Program-made: the position numbers and the translations under genes | The notes under the pieces: generated by a model | The model's database searches: none | What the model saw: only the letters and a program-made list of their open reading frames with translations | What the model was told of the DNA's origin: nothing | Part shown: positions 1 through 7,167 of the stretch, in pieces | How positions within the stretch are numbered: position 1 is the stretch's first letter | Layout of the letters: the number at the start of each line of letters is the position of its first letter | NCBI GenBank assembly: GCA_905233595.1 | Contig: CAJOFI010000049.1 | Coordinates: forward strand, 1-8,466 | Direction of reading: 5' to 3' | Source: an uncultured Oscillospiraceae bacterium | GTDB taxonomy: Bacteria; Bacillota; Clostridia; Oscillospirales; Oscillospiraceae | Length of the DNA: 8,466 bases

Positions 1-1
1 C

Positions 2-1078
2 GCAGCCGCCTGCGATCCCAGCGTGCAGCCCGCTGCCTCCAAGGATGCCGATTACCCCTACACCGTCGCGGGCAAGCCCGGCACCGTGAAGAACCTCTCC
101 GGCAAGACCTCCGCCGATTACTACAAGGGGCAGCCCAGCAAGAACGTGAACCTGACCTTCGCGGTCTCTCCCGGGCTTGCGAATCTGAGCGTCAAGAACG
201 CCACCACCAAGGCCACGGTCGCCACGCTGACCGACGGCACCGATTACAGCTACTACCCCACGGGCGGCAGAGTGGAGATCTCCAAGAGCGCCGCCTTCCT
301 CGAGAGCGTGCCCGCCGAGGCGCTGGTTCTGGCCTTCGATCTGACGGGCGGTGGCTACGTGGAGTTCCCGCTGAACGTCTGGGCGAACGTCACCTTCACC
401 CCCTCCCGCTACTACAAGGGCAGCGGCATCGACGTGGTGTTTGACGTGACCGATCTCCCGCTGGACGTCATCATGGACACCACCGACTCCGACGCCGGTA
501 CTACGCTCAAGAGCGGCACCGACTACACCGTCTCCGGCAAGAAGATCACGCTTCCCGCCTCCTTCCTTGAGAAGCTCGAGGGCGGCAGCCACAACTTCTT
601 CTTCAAGTACGGCATGGGCAGCCAGAACTATCGCCTGCGCTGCACCGTGGCGGTGCTGGTGGACTACCGCGTGTTCAAGGTCAACGACGTCTCCGTGACC
701 GACGCGAACACCGCCACCGTTGACTGGTACACCAACAGCGGCAAGACCCTGAAGTTCCACGCCGACGGCCCCTACGAGAAGTTCGCGGGCGTCAAAATCG
801 GCAACACCACGCTCAACGCGGGCAACTACAGCTTTGCGAAGATCGACGAGGGCACCGTTGTGACCATCAACGCGGGCTTCCTCAACACCCTCGCCAAGGG
901 CAACTACCCTGTGACCCTGCTCTTCAAGGACGGCGAGGCCACCGCGCAGTTTGACGTGCACATCGGCTCGTCCAGCCCGAAGACCGGCGATGAGAACAAC
1001 CTCGTCCTCTGGGCGGCGGTGATGCTCCTCTCCGGCGCCGCAGTCGCCGCGCTCCTGCCGAGGAAGAAGAAACAGTAA
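2..1078 (+). CDS. Sortase-anchored surface protein with tandem X2/Ig-like modules, 5'-partial
   Basis: The frame is open to the left edge, so this is the C-terminal 358 residues of a longer protein; the GTG at 23 is an internal Val codon, not a start. Three modules of about 100 residues follow each other (roughly nt 80-385, 386-670 and 671-970). Each repeats the pattern 'L..GtdY....G..v.i...fL..l..g....f.f..g', which resembles the Ig-like X2 (CBM_X2) fold found in clostridial extracellular proteins. The C-terminus is a sorting signal: SPKTG at 974-988, then a hydrophobic segment (LVLWAAVMLLSGAAVAALL) and the basic tail PRKKKQ. The protein should therefore be exported and covalently linked to the cell wall by a sortase. 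The S-P-x-T-G form matches the (S/P)PxTG consensus known for Clostridioides difficile SrtB rather than classical LPxTG. The ligand is unknown; X2 modules may bind glycans or act only as spacers. Codon use matches the neighbours. It ends with TAA and is followed by a terminator, so it belongs to a different transcript from glgB. Confidence 0.85.
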   Translation, partial: AAACDPSVQPAASKDADYPYTVAGKPGTVKNLSGKTSADYYKGQPSKNVNLTFAVSPGLANLSVKNATTKATVATLTDGTDYSYYPTGGRVEISKSAAFLESVPAEALVLAFDLTGGGYVEFPLNVWANVTFTPSRYYKGSGIDVVFDVTDLPLDVIMDTTDSDAGTTLKSGTDYTVSGKKITLPASFLEKLEGGSHNFFFKYGMGSQNYRLRCTVAVLVDYRVFKVNDVSVTDANTATVDWYTNSGKTLKFHADGPYEKFAGVKIGNTTLNAGNYSFAKIDEGTVVTINAGFLNTLAKGNYPVTLLFKDGEATAQFDVHIGSSSPKTGDENNLVLWAAVMLLSGAAVAALLPRKKKQ

Positions 1079-1209
1079 TTCAGTTTCCAGTAAAGCGACT
1101 GTGTCATCCGGAGCGCAAGCGAAGGAGCTCATCCGGTAACGCGAAACCACGGGATTCTTTCCGCAGCCACCGCCTTCCTCTCTGAAAACTGAAAACTGAA
1201 AACTGAAAA
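1079..1209. repeat. Putative small dispersed (MITE-like) repeat element
   Basis: This non-coding block starts right after the surface-protein stop. Its left end (TTCAGTTTCCAG, 1079-1090) is an 11/12 inverted match to CTGAAAACTGAA, which occurs several times in the heptamer array at the right end (for example 1189-1200). The core contains the 8-bp direct repeat TCATCCGG (1104-1111 and 1129-1136) around a GAGCGCAAGCGAAGGAG stretch. That resembles the non-coding 'GTCAT..GAGCGAAGCGAAGGAT' repeats I recall from many bacterial genomes. The resemblance is from memory and copy number cannot be tested here. No ORF or structured RNA was recognised in it. Confidence 0.4.
1182..1209 (+). repeat. Heptamer tandem repeat (CTGAAAA)x4
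   Basis: Four perfect consecutive CTGAAAA units at 1182-1188, 1189-1195, 1196-1202 and 1203-1209, immediately upstream of the terminator stem. Such an array can gain or lose units by replication slippage. It also supplies several pairing partners for the inverted sequence at 1079-1090. Confidence 0.9.
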
Positions 1210-1211
1210 GC

Positions 1212-1243
1212 ACCGGCGGAAAAACTCCGCCGGTTCTTTTTTT
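1212..1243 (+). terminator. Rho-independent terminator after the surface-protein gene
   Basis: A perfect 9-bp GC-rich stem (ACCGGCGGA at 1212-1220 pairing with TCCGCCGGT at 1226-1234) with an AAAAC loop is followed by TC and seven T residues (1237-1243). It lies about 135 nt after the upstream stop codon and just before the glgB promoter, so it separates the two transcription units. Confidence 0.93.
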
Positions 1244-1263
1244 GAGAAACTGTGAAAAAAGCC

Positions 1264-1292
1264 TTGGAATTGACGGTGAGACGCGGTATAAT
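1264..1292 (+). promoter_or_regulatory. Sigma70-type promoter of the glycogen operon
   Basis: A consensus -10 box TATAAT lies at 1287-1292, with TTGGAA at 1264-1269 as the -35 box and an ideal 17-nt spacer. A closer TTGACG at 1270-1275 is only 11 nt from the -10 box, too near to serve. The predicted transcription start is near 1299, giving a leader of about 25 nt before the glgB ATG. There is no room for a riboswitch, and no clear operator palindrome is seen. Confidence 0.75.
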
Positions 1293-1927
1293 ATATTCAG
1301 TATAGACAAAAGGAGATATGCGATATGGAACAGAGACTCATGCAACATATCCCCCGGGACGACATTTACCTCTTCAACATCGGCGAGGCGCGCAAGGCCT
1401 GGCTGGCCTTCGGCTGCGTCTATATCCCGGAACTGCAGATGCACCGCTTCCTCGTCTGGGCGCCCAACGCCAGGAGCGTGACCCTCGTGGGCGATTTCAA
1501 CGACTGGGCCTGGGACGCGACCCCGATGGAACGGGTGGAGGGCGGCGTCTGGGCGGTGTTCCTGGACAACGTCTGGGACAGCCAGTGTTATAAATACTGC
1601 ATCGAGGGCATCGACGGGCGGCGCTTTTTGAAGTCCGACCCCTTCGCCGCCTTCGCCCAGAACGGGATCGACAACGCCTCTCTCGTCTGGTCGGAGAAAG
1701 CCTTCCCCTGGACGGATACGAAATACCTCAGAAAGCGCGGCGCGCAGGATTTTGAGCAGACGCCCATGAGCATCTACGAGGTGCACCTCGGCTCCTGGAG
1801 GAACGTGGAGGGCGGAAAGACCTACGGCGGCCTCGCCCGCGCCCTCGCGGACTACTGCGTGGAGATGGGCTACACCCACGTGGAGCTGCTGCCCATCACG
1901 GAGTACCCCTACGACGAGTCCTGGGGC

Positions 1928-1930
1928 TAG
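1928..1930 (+). other. Premature in-frame TAG codon within glgB
   Basis: The TAG is flanked by ...DESWG and QVTGYYAPTSRYG, a block that is near-invariant in branching enzymes and normally reads SWGYQVTGYY. One base change from TAC or TAT explains it. The other stop codons seen in the window are TAA (one) and TGA (five), never TAG. The downstream frame (1931-3226) keeps all catalytic residues. There is no convincing internal start: the GTG at 2024 is the Val of the VILDW beta-strand. Confidence 0.9.
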
Positions 1931-2477
1931 CAGGTCACGGGCTACTACGCCCCCACCTCCCGCTACGGGAACCCCGAGGACTTCAAGTTCTTTGTCGATA
2001 CGCTCCACGCCGCCGGGATCGGCGTGATCCTCGACTGGGTGCCGGCGCATTTCCCGAAGGACGCCCACGGTCTCGCCCAGTTCGACGGGACGCCGCTATT
2101 TGAGTGCAAGGAGCGGCGCATGGCAGAGCACCCGGAGTGGGGGACGCTGATCTTCGACTATGAGAGCAAGCAGGTGCAGAGCTTCCTCATCTCCTCGGCC
2201 TGCAAGTTCTTCGAGGTCTATCATATCGACGGCATCCGCGTGGACGCGGTCAGCTCCATGCTGTACTTAAACTATGGCCGCCGGGAGGGGGAGTTCACCC
2301 CGAACGAGGAGGGCGGCAGCACGAACCTGCACGCGCTGCGCTTCCTGCGCAAGCTCAATCGCACGGTACTGAGCGAGTACCCCGGCGTCGTCACCATCGC
2401 GGAGGAGGCGACCTCCTTCCCGCGCGTCACCGCCCCGGCCGAGCTCGGCGGCGTGGGCTTCAGCATGAAGTGGGACA

Positions 2478-2576
2478 TGGGCTATATGCACGATACGCTG
2501 GATTATATGTCCATGGACCCCTATTTCCGCAGCTATCACCACGGCAAGCTCACCTTTTCGATGATGTACGCCTTCT
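2478..2576 (+). repeat. 99-bp direct repeat, copy 1 (native position in glgB)
   Basis: Identical over 99 bp to 2790-2888, offset by 312 bp (104 codons), so both copies are read in the same frame. It encodes GYMHDTLDYMSMDPYFRSYH followed by HGKLTFSMMYAF. That stretch belongs here in GlgB, between SMKWDM and the SHDE motif, so this is taken as the original copy. Confidence 0.95.
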
Positions 2577-2789
2577 GCTTCGTGCTGGCCTACTCCCACG
2601 ACGAGGTGGTGCACGGCAAGTGCTCCATGATCGGGAAGATGTACGGCGAGTACGATCAGAAGTTCGCCTCCCTGCGCGTGCTCTACGGCTTCCAGTACGG
2701 GCACCCGGGGAAGAAGCTGAACTTCATGGGCAGCGAGTTCGGGCAGTTCATCGAGTGGAACTGGCGGCAGGAGCTCGACTGGCTGCTGC

Positions 2790-2888
2790 TGGGCTATATG
2801 CACGATACGCTGGATTATATGTCCATGGACCCCTATTTCCGCAGCTATCACCACGGCAAGCTCACCTTTTCGATGATGTACGCCTTCT
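2790..2888 (+). repeat. 99-bp direct repeat, copy 2 (ectopic, replaces the end of the glgB barrel)
   Basis: Perfect copy of 2478-2576. It follows ELDWLLL, where GlgB normally continues with a DYPMH-type sequence, a helix and the link to the C-terminal domain. It is followed directly by YAGRSSVAFLRRG. The local likeness between the expected 'DYPMH..LQDY' and 'GYMHDTLDY' could have guided a recombination, a template switch or an assembly join. Confidence 0.95.
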
Positions 2889-3225
2889 ACGCGGGGCGCA
2901 GCTCGGTCGCCTTCCTGCGCCGGGGCAGGAACCGGAAGAAGGGCGTCGTCTGCGTCTTCAACTTCACGCCCGTGCGTTACGACGGCTTCGTCTTCGGCCT
3001 GCCCGCGCCGGGGAGCCTGCGGGAGATTTTGAACAGCGACGATGAGCAGTACGGCGGCGAGGGCGTTTTGAACGAGGGCTTGATCCGCAGCCGCAAGGAA
3101 GGCTTTCTCGGCATGCCCGCCTCGGCCGCGATCACGCTGCCGCCCATGAGCGCCGTGTTCTTTGAATTCAAAGAGACCGTGCCGAGAACAAGAAAAAAGA
3201 CCGCCGATGGAGAGGAAAAAGGAAA

Positions 3226-4704
3226 ATGAAGAGGGAATTTCGTGATATTCTGAGGAGCAAGGGCAGGCAGGCGCTCCCCACGGTGCTGATGGCGGCGGCG
3301 GAATGCGCCCCGCTTGCCAAGATCGGCGGCCTTGCCGACGTGGTGGGGACGCTGCCCAAAGCCCTGCAGGCGCTGGGCTTCGACGCGCGCGTCATCATGC
3401 CCTACCACCGCTGCATCAAAAACAAGTACGCCGACCGGGTGGAGCATCTGTTCTATTTCTACGTGCAGCTCGGCTGGCGGCGCGAGTACGCCGGGATCGA
3501 GAAGCTGGAGCTTGACGGCGTCACGGTCTACCTCGTGGATAACGAGCACTATTTCGGCGACCGCATCTACTGGGGCGGCGAGGGTGAGATCGAGCAGTAC
3601 GCCTTTTTCAGCCGCGCGGTGATGGACGCGCTGCCGAATCTCGACTTCACGCCCGAGGTCATCCACTGCAACGACTGGCACACCGCGATGCTGCCCATGC
3701 TGGGCAAGACCCAGTACCCCGGCTGTATGCAGGAGCGGCTCCGCTACGTGCTGACCATCCACAACATCGCCTTCCAGGGCAAGCTCAGCTTTGCCTTCGC
3801 CAAGGATCTGCTGGGCATCCCCGACCGCTATCTCACGGGCGAGTACATGGAGCAGGGGGGCTGCGCAAGCTTTTTGAAGGCGGGCTGCGTCTTTGCCGAC
3901 CGCATCAACACCGTGAGCCCCAGCTACGCCCGCGAGATCATGACCGACTACTACGGCGAGGGGCTGGAGGACGTTCTCAACGCCCGCGCCTCCGACGTGT
4001 CCGGGATCGTCAACGGCATCGACAAGGACTTCTTCAACCCCCGCAAGGACCCGCGCATCCCCGCCCACTTCGACCGCGTCCACCGCAGGGGCAAGGCCGT
4101 CTGCAAGGCCGCGCTGCAGGAGCAGATGGGGCTGCACGTCGATCCCGAGGTGCCCATCTTCGCCATGGTCACCCGTATGACCGAGCAGAAGGGCTTCGAC
4201 CTCGTGGCCTGCGTGCTGGACGATCTCATGGGGCGCGAGGAGATGCAGTTCATGCTCCTCGGCAGCGGGGAGGAGCGCTTTGAAAACTTCATGCGCGCCG
4301 CGGAGTACCGCTACAAGGGGCGCGTCTGCTCCTACATCGGCTACAACGAGGAGCTGGCAAACCTCATTTACGCCGGCAGCGACTTCTATCTCATGCCCTC
4401 GCGCTTCGAGCCCTGCGGCTTGAGCCAGATGATCGCCATGCGCTACGGCACCATCCCCATCGTGCGCGAGACCGGGGGCCTGCGCGACACGGTCATGCCC
4501 TTCAACCGCTACACCGGCGAGGGCACGGGCTTTTGCTTTGCCAACTACGACGCCTGGGAGATGCGCGACGCGATGCGCGCGGCGCTGAGCTGCTATAAGA
4601 ACAAGGAGGTCATGGACAGCCTGATCCAGAACGCCATGAAGGCGGATTTCGGCTTTGAACGCTCCGCGGAAGAATATGCGAGGCTGTATTTATGCATGCT
4701 GTGA
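3226..4704 (+). CDS. glgA: Glycogen synthase (ADP-glucose type, GT5)
   Basis: GlgA transfers glucose from ADP-glucose to the non-reducing end of cytoplasmic alpha-1,4-glucan. The 492-residue product is of normal length and shows the GT5 signatures in order: the ADP-glucose-binding loop KIGGLADVVG at Lys32 (usually KTGGL or KVGGL), HCNDWHT, the HNIAFQG block, VNGID, and in the C-terminal Rossmann domain TRMTEQKG, SRFEPCGL with the conserved catalytic Glu, and TGGLRDTV. No lesion is visible. The ATG overlaps the glgB stop by ATGA, suggesting translational coupling, and AGAGG at 3211-3215 gives it its own ribosome site 10 nt upstream. The latter matters because ribosomes should leave glgB at the TAG about 1.3 kb earlier. 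Its 3' end overlaps the next gene by 13 nt. glgC and glgD, which would supply ADP-glucose, are not in the window. Confidence 0.97.
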   Translation: MKREFRDILRSKGRQALPTVLMAAAECAPLAKIGGLADVVGTLPKALQALGFDARVIMPYHRCIKNKYADRVEHLFYFYVQLGWRREYAGIEKLELDGVTVYLVDNEHYFGDRIYWGGEGEIEQYAFFSRAVMDALPNLDFTPEVIHCNDWHTAMLPMLGKTQYPGCMQERLRYVLTIHNIAFQGKLSFAFAKDLLGIPDRYLTGEYMEQGGCASFLKAGCVFADRINTVSPSYAREIMTDYYGEGLEDVLNARASDVSGIVNGIDKDFFNPRKDPRIPAHFDRVHRRGKAVCKAALQEQMGLHVDPEVPIFAMVTRMTEQKGFDLVACVLDDLMGREEMQFMLLGSGEERFENFMRAAEYRYKGRVCSYIGYNEELANLIYAGSDFYLMPSRFEPCGLSQMIAMRYGTIPIVRETGGLRDTVMPFNRYTGEGTGFCFANYDAWEMRDAMRAALSCYKNKEVMDSLIQNAMKADFGFERSAEEYARLYLCML

Positions 4705-7097
4705 GAAGACGCTCCGTGTGGGAGGGCGCCTACACGGGGAAATTCACGGTCTGGTTCGGCGGCAGCTACGAGGAGAAGTGGACGGATGATTTCACCCTCT
4801 CCGTCGTCTACCGCGACCGCCGTCCCGTGACCGCCGCCTGGGGCGAGGGCTATTGGGAGCCGGTCGGCGGGGACGACGTGATCTCCCAGATCCTGCGGGA
4901 GCCGCATTGCCCCGCCATGTTCACGCAGTATTTCCAGGCGGCCGCCTCCGTGTACGCGGCGGCGCGCTCCTGCGTAGAGAGCGGGGTGCCCATCTCCGAC
5001 CTGTCCGAGCGCTTCTACGATCACGATAACCCCCTCGCCGCGCCCGAGCTGATGCGCCTTCTGATGGACGACTGCGGCTTCTCCCTGCAGGACGCCTACC
5101 AGGTCACGGCGCGCTGCTGCGGCGACCTGCGCGCGACCGGCATCGAGCTTGCGCGCATGTACGGCATCCAGCCGCGCACCGCCCACGTCATCAGCATCCT
5201 GCGCACCTGCGTGGGCAGCCTCATGGCGGCGCACGACGCCTGGGATGAGGACTACCGAAAGCCCCTCGGCGCAGTGCGCGAGGGGGAGGAGCTGACGCTG
5301 AGCCTGCGCATGATCAGCGGCAGGGCGAAGCGCGCCTTCCTGATCCTGCGGGGCGACAGCATGGGCGGCGAGTACCCCATGACGCCGACGAAAAACGGCT
5401 TCACCGTCACGATCCGCGCGCCCGGGGAGGCGGCGGCGCTCTGGTACTGCTTCCGCATCGAATCGGCGGACGCGGCGCACTGGCTCTGCCCCGACGGGAG
5501 CGGGCACCAGGGGCGGCTCTTCGGCTTCGAGGCCGAGGGCTTCCGGCTCACGGTGTATAAAAAGGACTTCGAGACCCCGGCCTGGTTCCGCCGCGCGGTC
5601 ATGTACCAGATCTTCCCGGACCGCTTCGCCTTCTCCAACGACGGCACGGCCGAGCGCGGCATCGCCTACCACACGGCGCTCGGGCAGACCCCGGAGCTGC
5701 ACGGCAGCCTCGAGGAGCCTGTGCGCTGGAGGCCGAGGCACTTTGAGCGCAATTACAGCCCCGACGATTTCTACGGCGGCACGCTCAGGGGCATCGAGCA
5801 GAAGCTGCCCTATCTCAAGGAGCTGGGCGTGAACTGCATCTACTTAAACCCCATCGTGGAGGCGCGCTCCAACCACCGCTACGACGCCTCGGATTACAGC
5901 CGGGTCGATCCCATCCTCGGCACGAACGAGGACTTCTCGCATCTGTGCGCGATGGCGGAGAAGCTTGGCATCCGCATCATGCTCGACGGCGTCTTCTCCC
6001 ACACGGGGGCGGACAGCATCTACTTCAACCGCTACAACCACTATCCCAGCCTCGGCGCTTGCCAGGGCAGGGAATCGCCCTATTACGACTGGTACTTCTT
6101 CACGAGCTTCCCCCACGAGTACCGAAGCTGGTGGGGCTTCAAGGACTTGCCGGAGGTCGAGGAGCTAAACCCCGTCTGGCAGGATATGGTCGTCACCGGG
6201 CGGGACAGCATTGTCAAGACCTGGCTGCGCCGGGGCGCCGCCGGCTGGCGGCTGGACGTGGCCGATGAGCTGCCCGACGAGGTGCTGAGCCTGATCCGCG
6301 AGGCCTCCAAGCAGGAGAAGCCCGACGCGCCCATCCTCGGCGAGGTGTGGGAGGATCCGGTTTTGAAGGAGAGCTACGGCAGCCGCCGCAACTACGCCCT
6401 CGGCTACTCGCTCGACTCCGTGATGAACTATCCCTTCCGCTACGCGGTGCTGGACTTTGCCCACTGGCGCATCGACGCCTACCGCCTGCGGGACTTCCTG
6501 CGCAATCAGCAGATGAACTATCCGCAGCCGCTCTACTATTCGCTGATGAACCTTCTCGGCTCGCACGATACCGACCGCCTGCGCTCTGCCCTCGCCACGG
6601 ACACCGTGATCCGCAGCCTTCGCCGGGAGGATCAGCTCCGCCTGCACTTTCCGCCCGAGAAGCTTCAGCGCGCGCTGGAGCTGGAGAAGCTCTGCGCCGC
6701 CATCCAGTTCACCGTCCCCGGCGTGCCGAGCGTCTATTACGGCGACGAGCAGGGCATGACCGGCGTGTGCGATCCCTTCAACCGCGCGCCCTTCCGCCTG
6801 GGCGACCGGGAGCTGCACGACTGCTACGCCGCCCTCGCCGCAAAACGCAACGCGTGTCCGGCGCTCAGCACCGGCTTTGCCCGCTTCATGGCGGCCTCGC
6901 CGGACGTGCTGCTGATCCTGCGCTGGATCGAGGACGGGAAGGACGCCTTCGGTCTGCCCGCCGAGGACGGGGCGTATCTCGCGGTCATCAACCGCTCCAA
7001 CACCCCCGTCAGGTACACCGCCGACTGCTCGGGCGCGGGCAAGGGCTTTTACAGCGGCAGCATCGAAGCCTGCTCGGCGGAGATCGTCAAACTGTGA
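4692..7097 (+). CDS. Cytoplasmic GH13 alpha-glucan hydrolase (neopullulanase/alpha-amylase type) with unusual N-terminal extension
   Basis: This 801-residue protein has no signal peptide. Residues from about 188 (YRKPLGAV) to 290 form a beta-sandwich domain of the kind preceding neopullulanase/cyclomaltodextrinase-like enzymes. The barrel opens at about 303 with [12 protein letters not shown]. All four GH13 regions are present: Asp432 and His437 (DGVFSH), nucleophile Asp522 (GWRLDVADE), acid/base Glu551 (ILGEVWED) and His625-Asp626 (LLGSHDTDR). [13 protein letters not shown] ends the barrel, and about 100 C-terminal residues look like the usual beta domain. It should hydrolyse alpha-1,4 and perhaps alpha-1,6 bonds in glycogen or maltodextrin; the exact specificity cannot be read from sequence. 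Residues 1-187 are extra: a short beta-rich, Trp-rich start, then a helical part ([20 protein letters not shown]) I do not recognise. The chosen start ATG 4692 has GAGG at 4680-4683, 8 nt upstream; GTG 4701, giving a GTGA overlap with glgA, is an alternative. Confidence 0.92.
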   Translation: MHAVRRRSVWEGAYTGKFTVWFGGSYEEKWTDDFTLSVVYRDRRPVTAAWGEGYWEPVGGDDVISQILREPHCPAMFTQYFQAAASVYAAARSCVESGVPISDLSERFYDHDNPLAAPELMRLLMDDCGFSLQDAYQVTARCCGDLRATGIELARMYGIQPRTAHVISILRTCVGSLMAAHDAWDEDYRKPLGAVREGEELTLSLRMISGRAKRAFLILRGDSMGGEYPMTPTKNGFTVTIRAPGEAAALWYCFRIESADAAHWLCPDGSGHQGRLFGFEAEGFRLTVYKKDFETPAWFRRAVMYQIFPDRFAFSNDGTAERGIAYHTALGQTPELHGSLEEPVRWRPRHFERNYSPDDFYGGTLRGIEQKLPYLKELGVNCIYLNPIVEARSNHRYDASDYSRVDPILGTNEDFSHLCAMAEKLGIRIMLDGVFSHTGADSIYFNRYNHYPSLGACQGRESPYYDWYFFTSFPHEYRSWWGFKDLPEVEELNPVWQDMVVTGRDSIVKTWLRRGAAGWRLDVADELPDEVLSLIREASKQEKPDAPILGEVWEDPVLKESYGSRRNYALGYSLDSVMNYPFRYAVLDFAHWRIDAYRLRDFLRNQQMNYPQPLYYSLMNLLGSHDTDRLRSALATDTVIRSLRREDQLRLHFPPEKLQRALELEKLCAAIQFTVPGVPSVYYGDEQGMTGVCDPFNRAPFRLGDRELHDCYAALAAKRNACPALSTGFARFMAASPDVLLILRWIEDGKDAFGLPAEDGAYLAVINRSNTPVRYTADCSGAGKGFYSGSIEACSAEIVKL

Positions 7098-7133
7098 ACT
7101 TTACAAAATATTCTTCCATTTTCCAATAAACTG

Positions 7134-7142
7134 TGTTATACT
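7134..7142 (+). promoter_or_regulatory. Extended -10 promoter for smpB-ppiase
   Basis: TGTTATACT matches the extended -10 form (TG-N-TATAAT with one mismatch) in a short AT-rich gap of 70 nt between the GH13 stop and smpB. The -35 candidate 17 nt upstream (TTCCAT, 7114-7119) is poor, which fits an extended -10 promoter. No terminator hairpin is visible in the gap, so read-through from the glycogen operon is also possible. Confidence 0.6.
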
Positions 7143-7167
7143 GTCTGCCCGAAAGGAAGTGAGATGC

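Larger units (their letters stand above)
1325..3229 (+). pseudogene. glgB: 1,4-alpha-glucan branching enzyme GlgB, disrupted by in-frame TAG and internal duplication
   Basis: GlgB (GH13) cuts alpha-1,4-glucan and re-attaches it through alpha-1,6 bonds in cytoplasmic glycogen. The start is ATG 1325, with AGGAG at 1311-1315 placed 9 nt upstream. Codons 1-201 hold the N-terminal CBM48 region (RFLVWAPNARSVTLVGDFN) and the barrel entrance (VELLPITEYPYDESWG). Codon 202 is TAG, where homologues have Tyr (WGYQVTGYY), and the same frame then continues to TGA 3227-3229. The downstream part keeps the GH13 motifs: DWVPAHFPKD, nucleophile Asp307 (GIRVDAV), acid/base Glu360 (IAEEAT) and His425-Asp426 (SHDEVVHGK). 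After ELDWLLL the expected segment of roughly 50 residues (helix and strand before the C-terminal beta domain) is missing. In its place is a perfect copy of an earlier 32-residue stretch, and then AGRSSVAFLRRG resumes. 'SEN' before FVLAYSHDE is reduced to a single Cys. The frame is otherwise intact for 634 codons, so a recent lesion or an assembly artefact is possible. It overlaps glgA by ATGA. Confidence 0.85.

Noticed and set aside
1182..1209. CRISPR-like array
   Set aside because: The units are 7 bp with no spacers, so this is a simple tandem repeat.
2478..2888. Diversity-generating retroelement-like template/variable repeat pair
   Set aside because: The copies are identical with no adenine-biased differences, and there is no reverse transcriptase or accessory gene nearby.
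2024..3229. Separate gene starting at GTG 2024
   Set aside because: The GTG is a Val codon inside the GlgB barrel strand VILDW; starting there would remove part of the catalytic barrel, and no ribosome site precedes it.
2977..4137. 386-codon open frame on the - strand opposite glgB/glgA
   Set aside because: It lies antisense to the well-conserved glgA, has a low-complexity Val/Ala/Leu/His-rich translation and no recognisable motif. Long antisense frames are expected with this GC3 bias.
4593..5741. 382-codon open frame on the - strand opposite the GH13 gene
   Set aside because: It is a shadow of the GH13 reading frame, rich in Ala, Arg, Gly and Val, with no domain or ribosome site.
6347..7129. 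260-codon + strand frame overlapping the GH13 gene
   Set aside because: It is an out-of-frame, Arg/Ala/Leu-rich translation of the catalytic domain coding sequence; the GH13 frame holds all conserved motifs.
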